A stretch of DNA of 47,389 nt, taken from positions 1 through 47,389 of the forward strand of contig CANHCU010000015.1 in assembly GCA_947459185.1 (NCBI GenBank). Reading direction: 5' to 3'. Position numbers and translations under genes: made by a program. The notes under the pieces were generated by a model, which searched no databases, had not been told where the DNA came from, and was given only the letters and a program-made list of their open reading frames with translations. Shown piece after piece: positions 1 through 10,200 of this stretch. Numbering within the stretch: position 1 is the stretch's first letter; every line of letters starts with the position of its first letter. The stretch is from Planctomycetaceae bacterium (lineage in GTDB: Bacteria; Planctomycetota; Planctomycetia; Pirellulales; UBA1268).

Positions 1-18
1 CCCCCCCCCCCCCCCCCC
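1..18. other. Poly-C homopolymer at window start, probable contig edge or assembly artefact
   Basis: 18 consecutive C at positions 1-18. Confidence 0.7.
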
Positions 19-146
19 AATGCCCTAGGCATCGGTCGATTCATTCTTCCCGTCTCGGACCAAGGGTGCCGCCAATCGCGTCATGATGACGCCGCGTCCG
101 GTCGCCTACCGCGTAGGCCGCAGGCACCGTCGAGGGGGAAATCTGC

Positions 147-845
147 GTGGATCATTCACAGCCGCACAGCGGGGCCATGACGACTCGCCCGGCGTCTTGT
201 GGTCGATCCTCGCCAGTCGAATCGCACCTTCTCGACTGGCAGACGACGGGCGATTCAAACTGCCTCACGCTGCTGGTGGAGACGATCCTTCCGCTCGCGG
301 GGCAGACTGCAAAATCCAGACTGCGCCGACTCGGGATTCATGATCCTTCCGCGGTCGATGAGACGATCTCGCTCCTGCTCGATCATCTCCGGCGGCTCCC
401 AAACTCTGCGTCCAACGAGCGAACGGTGGCGCGGTTCGTCCCGAGGCGCGCCACCAGCTGTTACTGCAGTCTGGTCGATTCTGGCCGAGCCTACATTGTC
501 TGGCTAACGAGGGAGCGGGCGGCCGACGTGGCCCGCGCCCGTCGCCGAAGAAGCAGACACACCACCGTCTTCTCACTTCTTGACACACGGATGACGAGCC
601 GTCTGCAAGCATGCGCAGCCTCCCCAGACGCGTCCTCCGACGAGGTGCAGTCGCAGACAGATCTCTGCCTGCGATTGCACGATGCGATCCCACACCTCCC
701 GACCCGCGAGCGACTTGTCATGGAGCTGTTGCTCGAGGGCAAAACCCAGGCGACCATTGCCCACGTGCTCGATGTCTGCGAGGGCACGGTATCACGACTC
801 CGCATGCGGGCCATCGCAACGCTCCGCGATCTCATGGCGGAGTGA
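147..845 (+). CDS. Divergent sigma-70/ECF-like RNA polymerase sigma factor
   Basis: C-terminal region-4-like HTH: LPTRERLVMELLLEGKTQATIAHVLDVCEGTVSRLRMRAIATLRDLM; start codon uncertain. Confidence 0.65.
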   Translation: MDHSQPHSGAMTTRPASCGRSSPVESHLLDWQTTGDSNCLTLLVETILPLAGQTAKSRLRRLGIHDPSAVDETISLLLDHLRRLPNSASNERTVARFVPRRATSCYCSLVDSGRAYIVWLTRERAADVARARRRRSRHTTVFSLLDTRMTSRLQACAASPDASSDEVQSQTDLCLRLHDAIPHLPTRERLVMELLLEGKTQATIAHVLDVCEGTVSRLRMRAIATLRDLMAE

Positions 846-916
846 TGCGATGCGCGTATCGCGTATCCCTCGCTCGCGCGTCGGGCTTCGATGAAAGACC
901 CGATGCGGCTCTCACG

Positions 917-1801
917 TCACTCGAACACCACCGTGCGACGGCCGTGCAGGAAGACCCGCTCCTCGAGTACCAGCCGCACAGCCTTCGCGAGCACGAGCTT
1001 CTCCACGTCGCGGCCCGCCTGCGCCATCCGCTCAGGCGTGAAGGTGTGGTCCACGTGAATCACGTCCTGCGCGATGATCGGGCCGTCGTCGAGTTCCGCC
1101 GTAACGACATGCGCGGTGGCACCGATCACCTTCACACCCCGCGCAAACGCCTGCCGGTAGGGGCTGGCGCCCGCAAACGCCGGCAGAAAGGAGTGATGAA
1201 TGTTCACGATGCGGTCGGGATACCGGCCCACGAAGTCTTCCGAAAGCACCCGCATGTAGCGGGCGAGGACAACATATTCCGGCGCGTAGCTGTCGATCAC
1301 CCGGGCCAGCTCCATCTCGTGCGTCTCCCGGGGCAGATCGCTGCCTACCGCGTCGTGATGGGGCAGATGATGAAACGGCAGGCCGAACCGTTCGACGAGT
1401 CCGCGGAGCGTGTCGTGGTTGCTGATCACCGCCACGATCCGCCCCGGCAAGTCGCCAACGGTGTCGAGCAGCAGCAGTTCACCGAGACAGTGCGGCTCGC
1501 GGGTGGCGCAGACCACGATCGGCCGTCGCTCCGCACGGGTCACCCGCACACGGGCCGCCGACGGGAGCACGCGGGTGAGCTCCTCCGCCAACGCACCGCT
1601 CGCCGGCAATACCGCCGCACCGACTGCCGGCGTCACCTCCGCGCGAAAGAAAAAGTGCCGGGCGTCGGTATCAACGAACTCGTGGTTGCTCTCGATGTTG
1701 AGCCGGTGCGCGCCGAGCACGCCCGTGATCCGGTGAATCAGCCCGACGTCGTCAGGACAGTCCACCAGCACGATCTCCCTGGCCACGGCGGAGGCGGCCA
1801 T
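917..1801 (-). CDS. purU: Formyltetrahydrofolate deformylase
   Basis: ACT-like N-terminus (VDCPDDVGLIHRITGVLGAHRLNI) plus formyltransferase-fold core (ISNHDTLRGLVERFGLPFHHLP; RIVNIHHSFLPAFAGASPYRQAFARGVKVIGATAHVV); start set at MAASAVAREIV, overlapping the upstream stop. Confidence 0.92.
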   Translation of the reverse strand: MAASAVAREIVLVDCPDDVGLIHRITGVLGAHRLNIESNHEFVDTDARHFFFRAEVTPAVGAAVLPASGALAEELTRVLPSAARVRVTRAERRPIVVCATREPHCLGELLLLDTVGDLPGRIVAVISNHDTLRGLVERFGLPFHHLPHHDAVGSDLPRETHEMELARVIDSYAPEYVVLARYMRVLSEDFVGRYPDRIVNIHHSFLPAFAGASPYRQAFARGVKVIGATAHVVTAELDDGPIIAQDVIHVDHTFTPERMAQAGRDVEKLVLAKAVRLVLEERVFLHGRRTVVFE

Positions 1802-4347
1802 CACCAGCCCCCTCTTTCCGCTCTCCGCGTTCCGCTTTCCATCGGCTCCTGCGGAACCCACGCCAGCACCACGTCGTCCACCGCGATGTCGGTCTTGCGG
1901 GCCGGGATTTCCATCTCCTCCAGCTGGATCCGCTCCGGGCTCGACTCCAGCCGAATGCGTTCCAGTTCGGCCGCCACCTCGTCCTCGAGGACTTGCCTTC
2001 GCTCCTCGAGCGTGGCGAGGCTCTCCTCCGCATGCACGACGTCGGCCTGCTGCCGCGCCGATCGGCTTGCTGTCCGCATCGACGTGGCCGCTCGGCCGAT
2101 GTTCGTGGACGTGGCCGCCTTCCGGCCCAAGAGCGCTCCGAGCACCGCCGACCCGATCGACACGTAGGTCTGCATCGACTTGTTCTTCGCCTCGGCCCGC
2201 TCGCGTTCCACCTTCTGGCGGGCCCGATCGATGCGATCGGTGAGCGACACGAGCTTGGCTGCACTGCGATCACGAACCCGATCGATTTCCGCGTCGCGCC
2301 ACTCCCTCACCTTCTGCGCGATTCGCACGCGGAAGTCGGCCTCGCTCTCGCCCGGCCGGGAAACGGCGTCCACCTCGTGGGCCGCCCAGAGCACCAGCCG
2401 CGACGTGCGGCCGAGGTGACTCTTGAGTGCGGTGGCCAGCGACGCATAGCCCTTCGCACCGGCGAGCGCCGAAGGCAGCGACGCGAAGGTGCCGGTCCGC
2501 GGCGCCGGCTCCACCTCTGGCGGGTCCGCGAACTGTTCGGCCTGCTCCCAGGCCGATTCGCCCAGTGAATCACTGGCGGGTGCCAGGCAGTACACCTCCC
2601 GGTTGATGTCGATCCGCGCGGCCGCCTTCGCGAACCGCACCCGGCCACGGCCGAGGATCGCGGGCCGATAGTGCACCACGCCGTCGAGCGGAATGGCATG
2701 CCGCGGCGGGAGAAACACCTCGCGCACGCCCGGTGGCAGCAGCGGACGGGCGCCGCCAGCAGGCCTCGCGTCGCGGTCGCCGCCTGCACCACTGCTGCCA
2801 AACGGCGACCCCTGCGCAGAGGCCGCTGCGGACGCTGGCGTGCTCGTCTGCAGCATCGAGGCCTGCGTGAGCCGCCTGATCTCCTCGCGGAGGAGCGGCC
2901 CGCGGAGGTAGGCCATCGTCCACCGCGACTGAAACACCGTTTCCTCGTCGTCATGCACGCTATGCAGCAGGAACATCCGCTGCTCCAGGCCCGACAAGAG
3001 ACGATCGACCTTGGCCCTGTCGAACGACTTCCCGGCCGACGAGGCCGCCCCTTCCAGACCATCGAGCACGCGGGCCTTGTCGCGGGCCGTCTGCAGGCGG
3101 CCGAGGAACCAGGTGCCGGCGTTCGAAAGCCCCTTGTAGTCGAGGTCAACGGGATTCTGGGTGGCGAGCACGATGCCGAGCCCATAGGCGCGGGCCTGCT
3201 TCAGGAGCGTGAGGATCGGCGTCTTGCTCGGCGGGTTGGCGGTCGGCGGCAGGTAGCCGAAGACCTCGTCCATCAGAAACATCGCCTTGAGCGACGACGT
3301 GCCCCCCTGGGATCGCATCCAGGCCACGGTCTGCCCGGCGAGCAGCGTCACAAAAGCCATGCGCTGGCTGTCGTTGAGATGCGCGATCGAGACGACGGCC
3401 ACCCGCGGCTTGCCAGCCGGCGTCCAGAGCAGGCGGCCCACGTCGAGTGGATCCCCTTCGAGCCAGGCCTCGAAGCCGGGCGCGGCAGCCACGGTGTTGA
3501 GCTTACTGGCCAACTGAAAGCGATCGCCGGCTGGATAGAAGTTCTCCAGATCGAGAAACCCGACCCGTTCGATCGGCGGCGCCGGAATCGCCCGCACCAA
3601 GGCCCCGAAGTCGAGCTTCTGTCCGCTCCGCCACATGCAATCGATGATCGTGGAGAGCAGCACGTGCTCTCGGCTCTTGCCGGGCTCCGTGTCGATGCCG
3701 ACCAGCGCCAGGATGCCCGACACGAGCGACTCGATCCGTTCGCGGCGGGCCTCGGCGTCGTCGAGCACGTGAGCCGGAGGCGGATCGAGACTTTCGAGCA
3801 TCGCCAGCGGCCGGCCCGTGCGGCTGCCCGGCGTGTAGACCGCCATGTCAACCGATTCATGCAGCCGGCGGATCCGCTCGGCCGACTGCCCGCTGGCGGC
3901 AAGACCATCAGACCATTTCTTCGCCGTCCGTTCGGCAAGCTCTTCAACCGTGATCCCGTCTCGCTTCGCGGCGTCGGCTTCGACCCACGGCAGGAAGTCG
4001 GCCGGCGCGAGCCCGGGGAACGAAAGGAGCACGTTGGCAAGGTCCCCTTTGGGATCGATGACAAGCGTTGGGATGCCGTCGATCGCCGCCTCCTCGATGA
4101 GGTCGATAAGCAGGCCCGTCTTGCCGCTGCCGGTCATGCCCACGCAGACGGCGTGAGTCGTGAACCGCCGCGCATCGATCAAAAGGGGCTGTCCGCCCAA
4201 GGAACCGCCAGCTGAGCCGCCGGCCGAACCGCCGCTGGTATCGACCTTGCGTCCCAGATAGAAGACGCCGAGGCCCTCGATATCGGTCGGCGTCTCGATC
4301 GCCCTGCCGCGTGCCGTGTCACCGCCTGCCGACTTTCGCGCTGCCAT
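1801..4347 (-). CDS. HerA-like / DUF853-type P-loop ATPase
   Basis: Walker A CVGMTGSGKTGLLIDLIEEAAIDGIPTLVIDPKGDLANVLLSFPG; SLKAMFLMDEVFGYLPP; long coiled-coil C-terminus; ORF extends to a TTG at 4416. Confidence 0.8.
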   Translation of the reverse strand: MAARKSAGGDTARGRAIETPTDIEGLGVFYLGRKVDTSGGSAGGSAGGSLGGQPLLIDARRFTTHAVCVGMTGSGKTGLLIDLIEEAAIDGIPTLVIDPKGDLANVLLSFPGLAPADFLPWVEADAAKRDGITVEELAERTAKKWSDGLAASGQSAERIRRLHESVDMAVYTPGSRTGRPLAMLESLDPPPAHVLDDAEARRERIESLVSGILALVGIDTEPGKSREHVLLSTIIDCMWRSGQKLDFGALVRAIPAPPIERVGFLDLENFYPAGDRFQLASKLNTVAAAPGFEAWLEGDPLDVGRLLWTPAGKPRVAVVSIAHLNDSQRMAFVTLLAGQTVAWMRSQGGTSSLKAMFLMDEVFGYLPPTANPPSKTPILTLLKQARAYGLGIVLATQNPVDLDYKGLSNAGTWFLGRLQTARDKARVLDGLEGAASSAGKSFDRAKVDRLLSGLEQRMFLLHSVHDDEETVFQSRWTMAYLRGPLLREEIRRLTQASMLQTSTPASAAASAQGSPFGSSGAGGDRDARPAGGARPLLPPGVREVFLPPRHAIPLDGVVHYRPAILGRGRVRFAKAAARIDINREVYCLAPASDSLGESAWEQAEQFADPPEVEPAPRTGTFASLPSALAGAKGYASLATALKSHLGRTSRLVLWAAHEVDAVSRPGESEADFRVRIAQKVREWRDAEIDRVRDRSAAKLVSLTDRIDRARQKVERERAEAKNKSMQTYVSIGSAVLGALLGRKAATSTNIGRAATSMRTASRSARQQADVVHAEESLATLEERRQVLEDEVAAELERIRLESSPERIQLEEMEIPARKTDIAVDDVVLAWVPQEPMESGTRRAERGGW

Positions 4348-4412
4348 GATGATGTCCGCTGGGAACGGAACTCCGCTGGAGATGGTGTGGATGCCGAACC
4401 GCCGGCTACCAT

Positions 4413-5873
4413 TCAACGTCCCTGTGGTAAATCCTGCAAATCCCGGTCCGCTCCCGCCGCGGACACGCCGAGCAGACGGCCCGTGGCCCGGTCGAGGGCC
4501 CGGACCAGAGGATCGGGCCAGAGGCCCAGGAGAAACAGCACTGCCAGGAGGATCGTCAACGCCAGCCGTTCGCGCGGCAGGATGGCGTGCCGGATGCCTT
4601 CGGATTCGACCGGTCCGCCAAACACATGAAACCAGCCACGCATCATGGCGATGCCGGAGAGAACGGTCGCCAGGATCACGAGCAGACCGGCGTGCAACTG
4701 CTCATCGAGGCTGCCCGACACGATCAGGTCGTCGGCCACGAACGAGAGCGTGCCGGGAAGGCCGATGCCGGCCAGTCCGAAGAGCAGGAAAAACGCCGCC
4801 AGGGCGGGTGCGTCCCAGAACCGTCCCTGGGGCGTGTCGAGCCGGATCACTCCCGCGCGGCTCTCGAGCGCCCATGACACCAGGCCGATGCCGGTCAGGG
4901 CCAGGCCACTGGAGATCCACACACAGAAGGCGCCGTTGAGCTCCATCGGGAGCGTGCCGGCGAGGCCCGCGAGCACCATCGCCGACTGGCTCATCGCCAG
5001 CGTGCCGATGAGCGATCGCAGGTCGCGTTGCACGATCGCGAGAGCCGCACCGTAAGTCGCCGTGACGAGCGCCAGTTGCGAGAGCACGACCAGTTCGGCG
5101 GCCACTCCCTCCGGATGGTCAACGTGGCCGATGAGCAGCCGCACGGCGGTGTAGGAAGCCACCTGCGGCATCGTGGCCGCGAGTGCCGTGGACATGGTCG
5201 CGCCGGAGAAGAGCGCGGGATACCAAGAGTGAAACGGAAAGATTCCCTTGCGGACCATGACAGCGATCGCCACCAGCCAGCCCCCCGCCGAGCCCACCCA
5301 GCCGGCGGCGGCGGCCCAGGGCGGATCGATGATCAGGAGCACCGTGCCGATCGTCATGCAGATCACCGCCGTGGACATCGCGATGGCAAACACGCGGGCG
5401 GCCGCATAGCCTCCCGGCGTGCTCCGCACGGAGATCCAGGTGGGCAGCGCCGTCGCACACCAGAGCGCGACCAACAGCAGCGGATGCGATGTGAGAAACA
5501 GGGCGAAGGTGGCGGCTGCGCCGAAGAGAAGGCGAGCCACGGCCGACGGCTCGAGCGCCCGCCGCGGCGCCACGAGCAGGATCGCCATTTCCACCAACGC
5601 CACGTAGGGGAGCAGCACGGCGGTGATGCCGTCGATGCAGACGAACCGCCCGCCACCGAGCCGGTCACCGAACAGCCGAGGAGCACCGTCGGTCTGGCTC
5701 CAGAGCGTTGTGACGGCCAGGCTGGCCAGGAGCGACACGAAGGCCATCGCCACCGCAAACGGGCGGGGTTTGCCACGCGTCAGGCCCATCGCAGTGACGG
5801 CGGAGCCGATGAGGGGGGCGGCCACCGTAATCGCAGCCGCGACCAAGAGGCCACGATCGTCGGGTGGGATCAT
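4413..5873 (-). CDS. NuoM/MrpD-like proton-translocating antiporter-type membrane subunit (second DabB/MpsA-like subunit)
   Basis: About 14 hydrophobic segments; antiporter motif MVRKGIFPFHSWYPALFSGATMSTALAATMPQVASYTAVRLL; ATGA overlap with the upstream gene. Confidence 0.8.
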   Translation of the reverse strand: MIPPDDRGLLVAAAITVAAPLIGSAVTAMGLTRGKPRPFAVAMAFVSLLASLAVTTLWSQTDGAPRLFGDRLGGGRFVCIDGITAVLLPYVALVEMAILLVAPRRALEPSAVARLLFGAAATFALFLTSHPLLLVALWCATALPTWISVRSTPGGYAAARVFAIAMSTAVICMTIGTVLLIIDPPWAAAAGWVGSAGGWLVAIAVMVRKGIFPFHSWYPALFSGATMSTALAATMPQVASYTAVRLLIGHVDHPEGVAAELVVLSQLALVTATYGAALAIVQRDLRSLIGTLAMSQSAMVLAGLAGTLPMELNGAFCVWISSGLALTGIGLVSWALESRAGVIRLDTPQGRFWDAPALAAFFLLFGLAGIGLPGTLSFVADDLIVSGSLDEQLHAGLLVILATVLSGIAMMRGWFHVFGGPVESEGIRHAILPRERLALTILLAVLFLLGLWPDPLVRALDRATGRLLGVSAAGADRDLQDLPQGR

Positions 5874-7219
5874 GAGCGGCCTCCGCCCGGGCCCGCATCG
5901 CCCCCCAGGAAGACGAGCCAGCGACGCTCGAGGTCGGCGGCACATTCGAGCAGCCAGAGGACCGGCACGATGAATAGCCGGCCCACCACCATCTCCTCGA
6001 AACCACGGTCAAGGGCGATGCGATAGATCCGTGACTGGAGTCCCTCCGGGAGCAGCCGGCCAAGCGCCCACCGATCGGCGCCAGGATGCCCACCGAGTGC
6101 CGCTTCCAGTTCGTGGCGGTCATGCAGGGCCGACGGCGACCGGAGGATCTGCAGGCTGCGGAGGATCGCATGGCTGATGACATGCACCAGCGGAATCACC
6201 CGCCAGCCAAAGCCGATCTCCGCGAAGATTAGTCCAGACTGCGTCATCGCGGCATAGGCGAGCATGCTCTTCAAGTCGGTCTGCACGCGGCCCACCACGT
6301 TGGCATGGAGGGCCGTGCCCAGACCGATCGCGATCAGCAGCAGCCGGGCCAGAGGCGCCTGGTCGAGCAACGCCTCGCAGCGGAGCAGCACGTAGGCACC
6401 GGCATGGATCGAGAGGGCACCGTAGAAGATGGCGCTCGACGGCGTCGGCCCCTCCATCGCCTGCGGCAGCCAGCCCGAGAAGGGCACCTGCGCGCTCTTT
6501 CCCATCGACGCAAAGACAAGCAGGAGCGACACGATCGTGGCCGTGGCCGCCGGCACGAGGCAGGTGCCATTGGGCCAGTTCTCGCCGAAGAGCCGATCGA
6601 AATCACCCGACCCGACCGCGCGGTGCACCATAACGGCCGCGGCGAGTAGACCGACGTCGCAGACCCGATAGGTCGCGAAGGCCCGCATGGCCGCCCGCAC
6701 CGCGTTGCCGCGTTCGAGGAAGAATCCGATCAGCAGCGTGGACGAGATGCCAAGCAGCTCCCAGCCGGCAAACAGCACGTCGATACTGCCCGCCAGCACC
6801 ATCAGATTCATGCCGGTGCCAAACACCGCCAACAGCAGGAAGAATCGCGTGAACCCCGGCTCACGATGAAGATATTTTCTCGCGAAGGCGTTGACGAGGC
6901 CGCACAGGCCGGTCGAGAAGCAGACGTAGGGCACGGAGAGCGCATCGGCCACGAGTTCGACGGTGGCTTCGTGGTGCCCCACCGAGAACCACGACCCAAG
7001 ATGAACAATCTCCGGGACGAAGCCACGCGCGACGAGCGAGGCGAGCGTGAGCAGGCCGGCGATGAAGCCGATAGCAAAACCGGCCCCGACGATGCGGGAC
7101 GTGGCCCGTTCTGACGGCGGCCGGCCGAGCAGTGCGGGCACACCCACGAGTGCCACCGTGGCCGCCGGGGCGGCGAGCTGACAGGTGACGAGCAGCGAGA
7201 CGATGTCGTGATTCGTCAT
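5870..7219 (-). CDS. dabB: NuoL-like subunit, probable inorganic carbon transporter subunit DabB (MpsA-like)
   Basis: LFAGWELLGISSTLLIGFF; GKSAQVPFSGWLPQAMEGPTPSSAIFYGALSIHAGAYVLLR; TDLKSMLAYAAMTQSGLIFAEIGFG; ATGA overlap with dabA. Confidence 0.85.
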   Translation of the reverse strand: MTNHDIVSLLVTCQLAAPAATVALVGVPALLGRPPSERATSRIVGAGFAIGFIAGLLTLASLVARGFVPEIVHLGSWFSVGHHEATVELVADALSVPYVCFSTGLCGLVNAFARKYLHREPGFTRFFLLLAVFGTGMNLMVLAGSIDVLFAGWELLGISSTLLIGFFLERGNAVRAAMRAFATYRVCDVGLLAAAVMVHRAVGSGDFDRLFGENWPNGTCLVPAATATIVSLLLVFASMGKSAQVPFSGWLPQAMEGPTPSSAIFYGALSIHAGAYVLLRCEALLDQAPLARLLLIAIGLGTALHANVVGRVQTDLKSMLAYAAMTQSGLIFAEIGFGWRVIPLVHVISHAILRSLQILRSPSALHDRHELEAALGGHPGADRWALGRLLPEGLQSRIYRIALDRGFEEMVVGRLFIVPVLWLLECAADLERRWLVFLGGDAGPGGGRS

Positions 7220-10200
7220 GCGCGGTGACTTCCAGCCGGGAAGGCCCGCTTGGGGAGCGCCGCCAGAACGCGGGCAGGGGCGAGGTGATCGCGCCGGCCC
7301 GCGTACCACGACACGGAGCGGTCCACCACCGGAATGTCGTTCAGTTCCGGCACATAGGGCACGAATGTACCGCGGTCATAGACCGCCAACGCCCCCGTCT
7401 GCGGATCCCATGACACCAGATGGACCCAATGATTCTCGACCAGCTGTCTCACTTCAGCCAGCGGCGCCACGGCAGCGACGATCTGCTCCGGCGTGGCGTC
7501 GATCACGACGAGCAGTCGCAGCGGCTCGTGGATCTCGACCGTCTGCCACGGCAGCCCGGTCCGCAGGTCGCTGGCCTGGCCGTCCATCACGCCGATCAGG
7601 CCCGTGATGTTGTGCGGGAGCTTCGTGTTACAGCCGTAGCCGAGCCGATCGACCGCCGAGAAGAAGTAGGCGAGATTGATCCCTGAGGCCACCGGCCCCA
7701 CGGCCGCGAGCGTTCGTGTGAGAATTGCCGAGTCGTCGTCCTCGGTCGGATCGTAGGAAACGAGAAACGCCCGGCGATCGAGAAACAGCCCGCGGGTCCG
7801 CGAACGCCGGCCGATGATGGCGGCGGCATTCGTGGCATGGCCGAGTTCCGGCCGGACCTGCGCGAGGTCCACCGATCTCGCCTCCACATGCTCGCTCGCT
7901 TCCCGGGGCGTGAGGTCGAGCGGAGCCGATTCGAACCGCCGGCACCGTTCGTGCGCGTCGGCGACGCAGGCTTGCTCACAGGCCCGCCGCAGCACGTCGG
8001 CATCACGATGATGGCTCTCGGGCAGCCGGTCCGCGTCGAACCAGGTGACCGTGTCGGCGCAGGTGTCGAGAATTCCGCCGATGAATCGGGTGTCGTCGGG
8101 GATAGGCAGCCCTTCCTCGGCCAGGTGGCCCCGCACGCGGGGGTCGTTGGCCATCATCGCGAAGGCGCGGGCATTGGCGCCGCCAGGTCCACCCCCACAG
8201 GCCCCACAGTCGTAGGCGCTTTCGTGGGGGTTATTGAGGCTCGAGGAGCCGTGCCCGATCACGGCGACCAGCCGGGAAAAACCGCTGGTGAGGCCGATGT
8301 CTTCGAGCACGCGGCGAACGATCCCGACCATCTCGGTGACGTCGAAGCCGGCGTGGGTACCGTCCGGCAGAAAGTCTTCCCCTTCTCGTTCCAGCGCCAA
8401 CCGGGTGATCACCCTGCGGCGTGTGAGTTCGGAGGCGGTCTTGCCCAGCCGGGCCGAGAGCCGCGGAAAAGCGACGCGGGCCACCAGTGGCACGGCCGCC
8501 ACCGCCCCCGCAAACGCCGTGAACAGCCCGCCGCGAAGGAGCGTGCGACTGCCGGTCGAAACACCGCCGGCAAACTGCCCCACCCGCCGCCGGAGGCTGC
8601 GATGAAACTCATGGAGCGAACGCGCGTCATCGACCGGCAACTCGACGACGGTGTGCCTGGGCCGCATCACGATCGGGCACAATGGCGCCGCATGCCAATC
8701 GTCGATGCCGCGATAGTACATCGGCACGCCAAAGAATCCGGCGGTGCCAAAGGTCTCAAAGCCGGGCCCAAGCTCCTCGAAGTGCCGTCGGAACGACTCG
8801 CACCGCTCGTCCATGCAGAACACCGTTTGAAAGAGCGGTCGCGTCTCAGCCGACGGCGTGGCGAAACGGACATGCGAGGCCAACGCGTCGAGCAACTGGA
8901 TCTGATAGCGCCGCTCGTAGGCACGGTGGAAGAGCCGCCGCCGCGAGAAGTCGTCGAAGGCCAAAATGGCGTGCTCGAACCGGAGCAGTTCGTTCTCGTC
9001 GAGGCTGCGGATATCGTGGGCCGTGAGTCCCAGCAACTGCGACACCTGGTGCAGCAAAAAGGCCCGCGCCAGGCTGCCAGGCCCCCGCGTGGGCGGATAG
9101 TGGTCGCGGAGCTCCGTCCAGAGATCGCGGAGGCGGCCGTTGGGCGGCAGGGCGGAGGGGCCGCCGGCCCCGTTGGTCCTGAAGCCGATTTGCCGCGACG
9201 CCCATTCCGCGGCCACGCGATCGCAGACAAGCCGCAGGGCGACGAAGTCGATGAGCCTCGCGGGCACCGGCTCGACAGGCGCACGGTCGGGGCGTTCCTC
9301 GAGATGGCGGATCATCCCGGCCCACCCCCGCAAGGCCAGGCAGGTACGGGTCAGATACTCGTCCCACTCGGCCTCTGGCACGCCAAGCCGGTCGAGTTCC
9401 GCGGCGATCACGTCAACTGCCGGGACGCCGCGGATGAGTCGAAACACCCGCGGAAGGCCTGCGCTCCAGGGGTCCGTCGGGCCGAAGCGGACGGAATAGA
9501 TGCGTGCGACCGCCTCCAGCAGCCCCCGCTCGCGGCCCGGCATCGGCCACGCCGCGACCCCCTGATCCAAAAACGCCGCACAGAATCGGATCAGCAGCGG
9601 ATGGACGAGGGTGTCGGTGTCGAGCGCGGGATCCACCGCCAGCATCAGGTCGCGGTGCCGCACCGGCGGCCTGGTATGGGTGATCGAGGGGCGAGTCAGG
9701 GCGACCGCCTCGACGCAGGCATGCCAGAGTTCGCTCGACGTCCGCCGTTCATCATCGAACTGGCCAACCTCGGGACTCAGGGAAAACGTTGCCCGCCGCG
9801 CAGCCTCGTCATCGACGTCGGGCAATGCCGCATCGGCGTCATCCGTGGCAGCGTCAACGCCGCCGCTGAGGATCCGCCAGCGTGCCTCGGGGCTCAAATC
9901 GTCGCGGAGGCGGTCGACGACGTCCTTTTCCGTGAGCGTCCAACGGACGGCGGCATCGTTCTCCTGACGCACGGGATGCAGCAGCAGCGCCATCCGCAGG
10001 TCGCGCATCGAGAGTCTTCCGTTGGCGAGCAGTTCGCCGGCGTCGCTACGCGTGTCGCCATCGAGAACGGCCTCCAGATCGGCGGCCCGAATGCGTCCGC
10101 GGGCGAGTTCCTCCCGGTACCGTGCCTCCGACAGATAGGGCTGGGTGCCGAACAGACTGGCCGCATGCACCACGGCGTCTTCGAACGGCTCACACTCGAA

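Noticed and set aside
611-2167. Long + strand ORF of 518 aa
   Set aside because: Antisense to purU and the HerA-like gene; Arg/His-rich high-GC shadow ORF without recognisable domain
2671-4215. 514-aa + strand ORF
   Set aside because: Antisense shadow of the HerA-like ATPase gene
4413-7219. Part of a respiratory complex I (nuo) or Mrp operon
   Set aside because: No other nuo/mrp subunits nearby; adjacency and overlap with DUF2309 favours a Dab/Mps assignment, though the NuoM-like subunit's origin remains open
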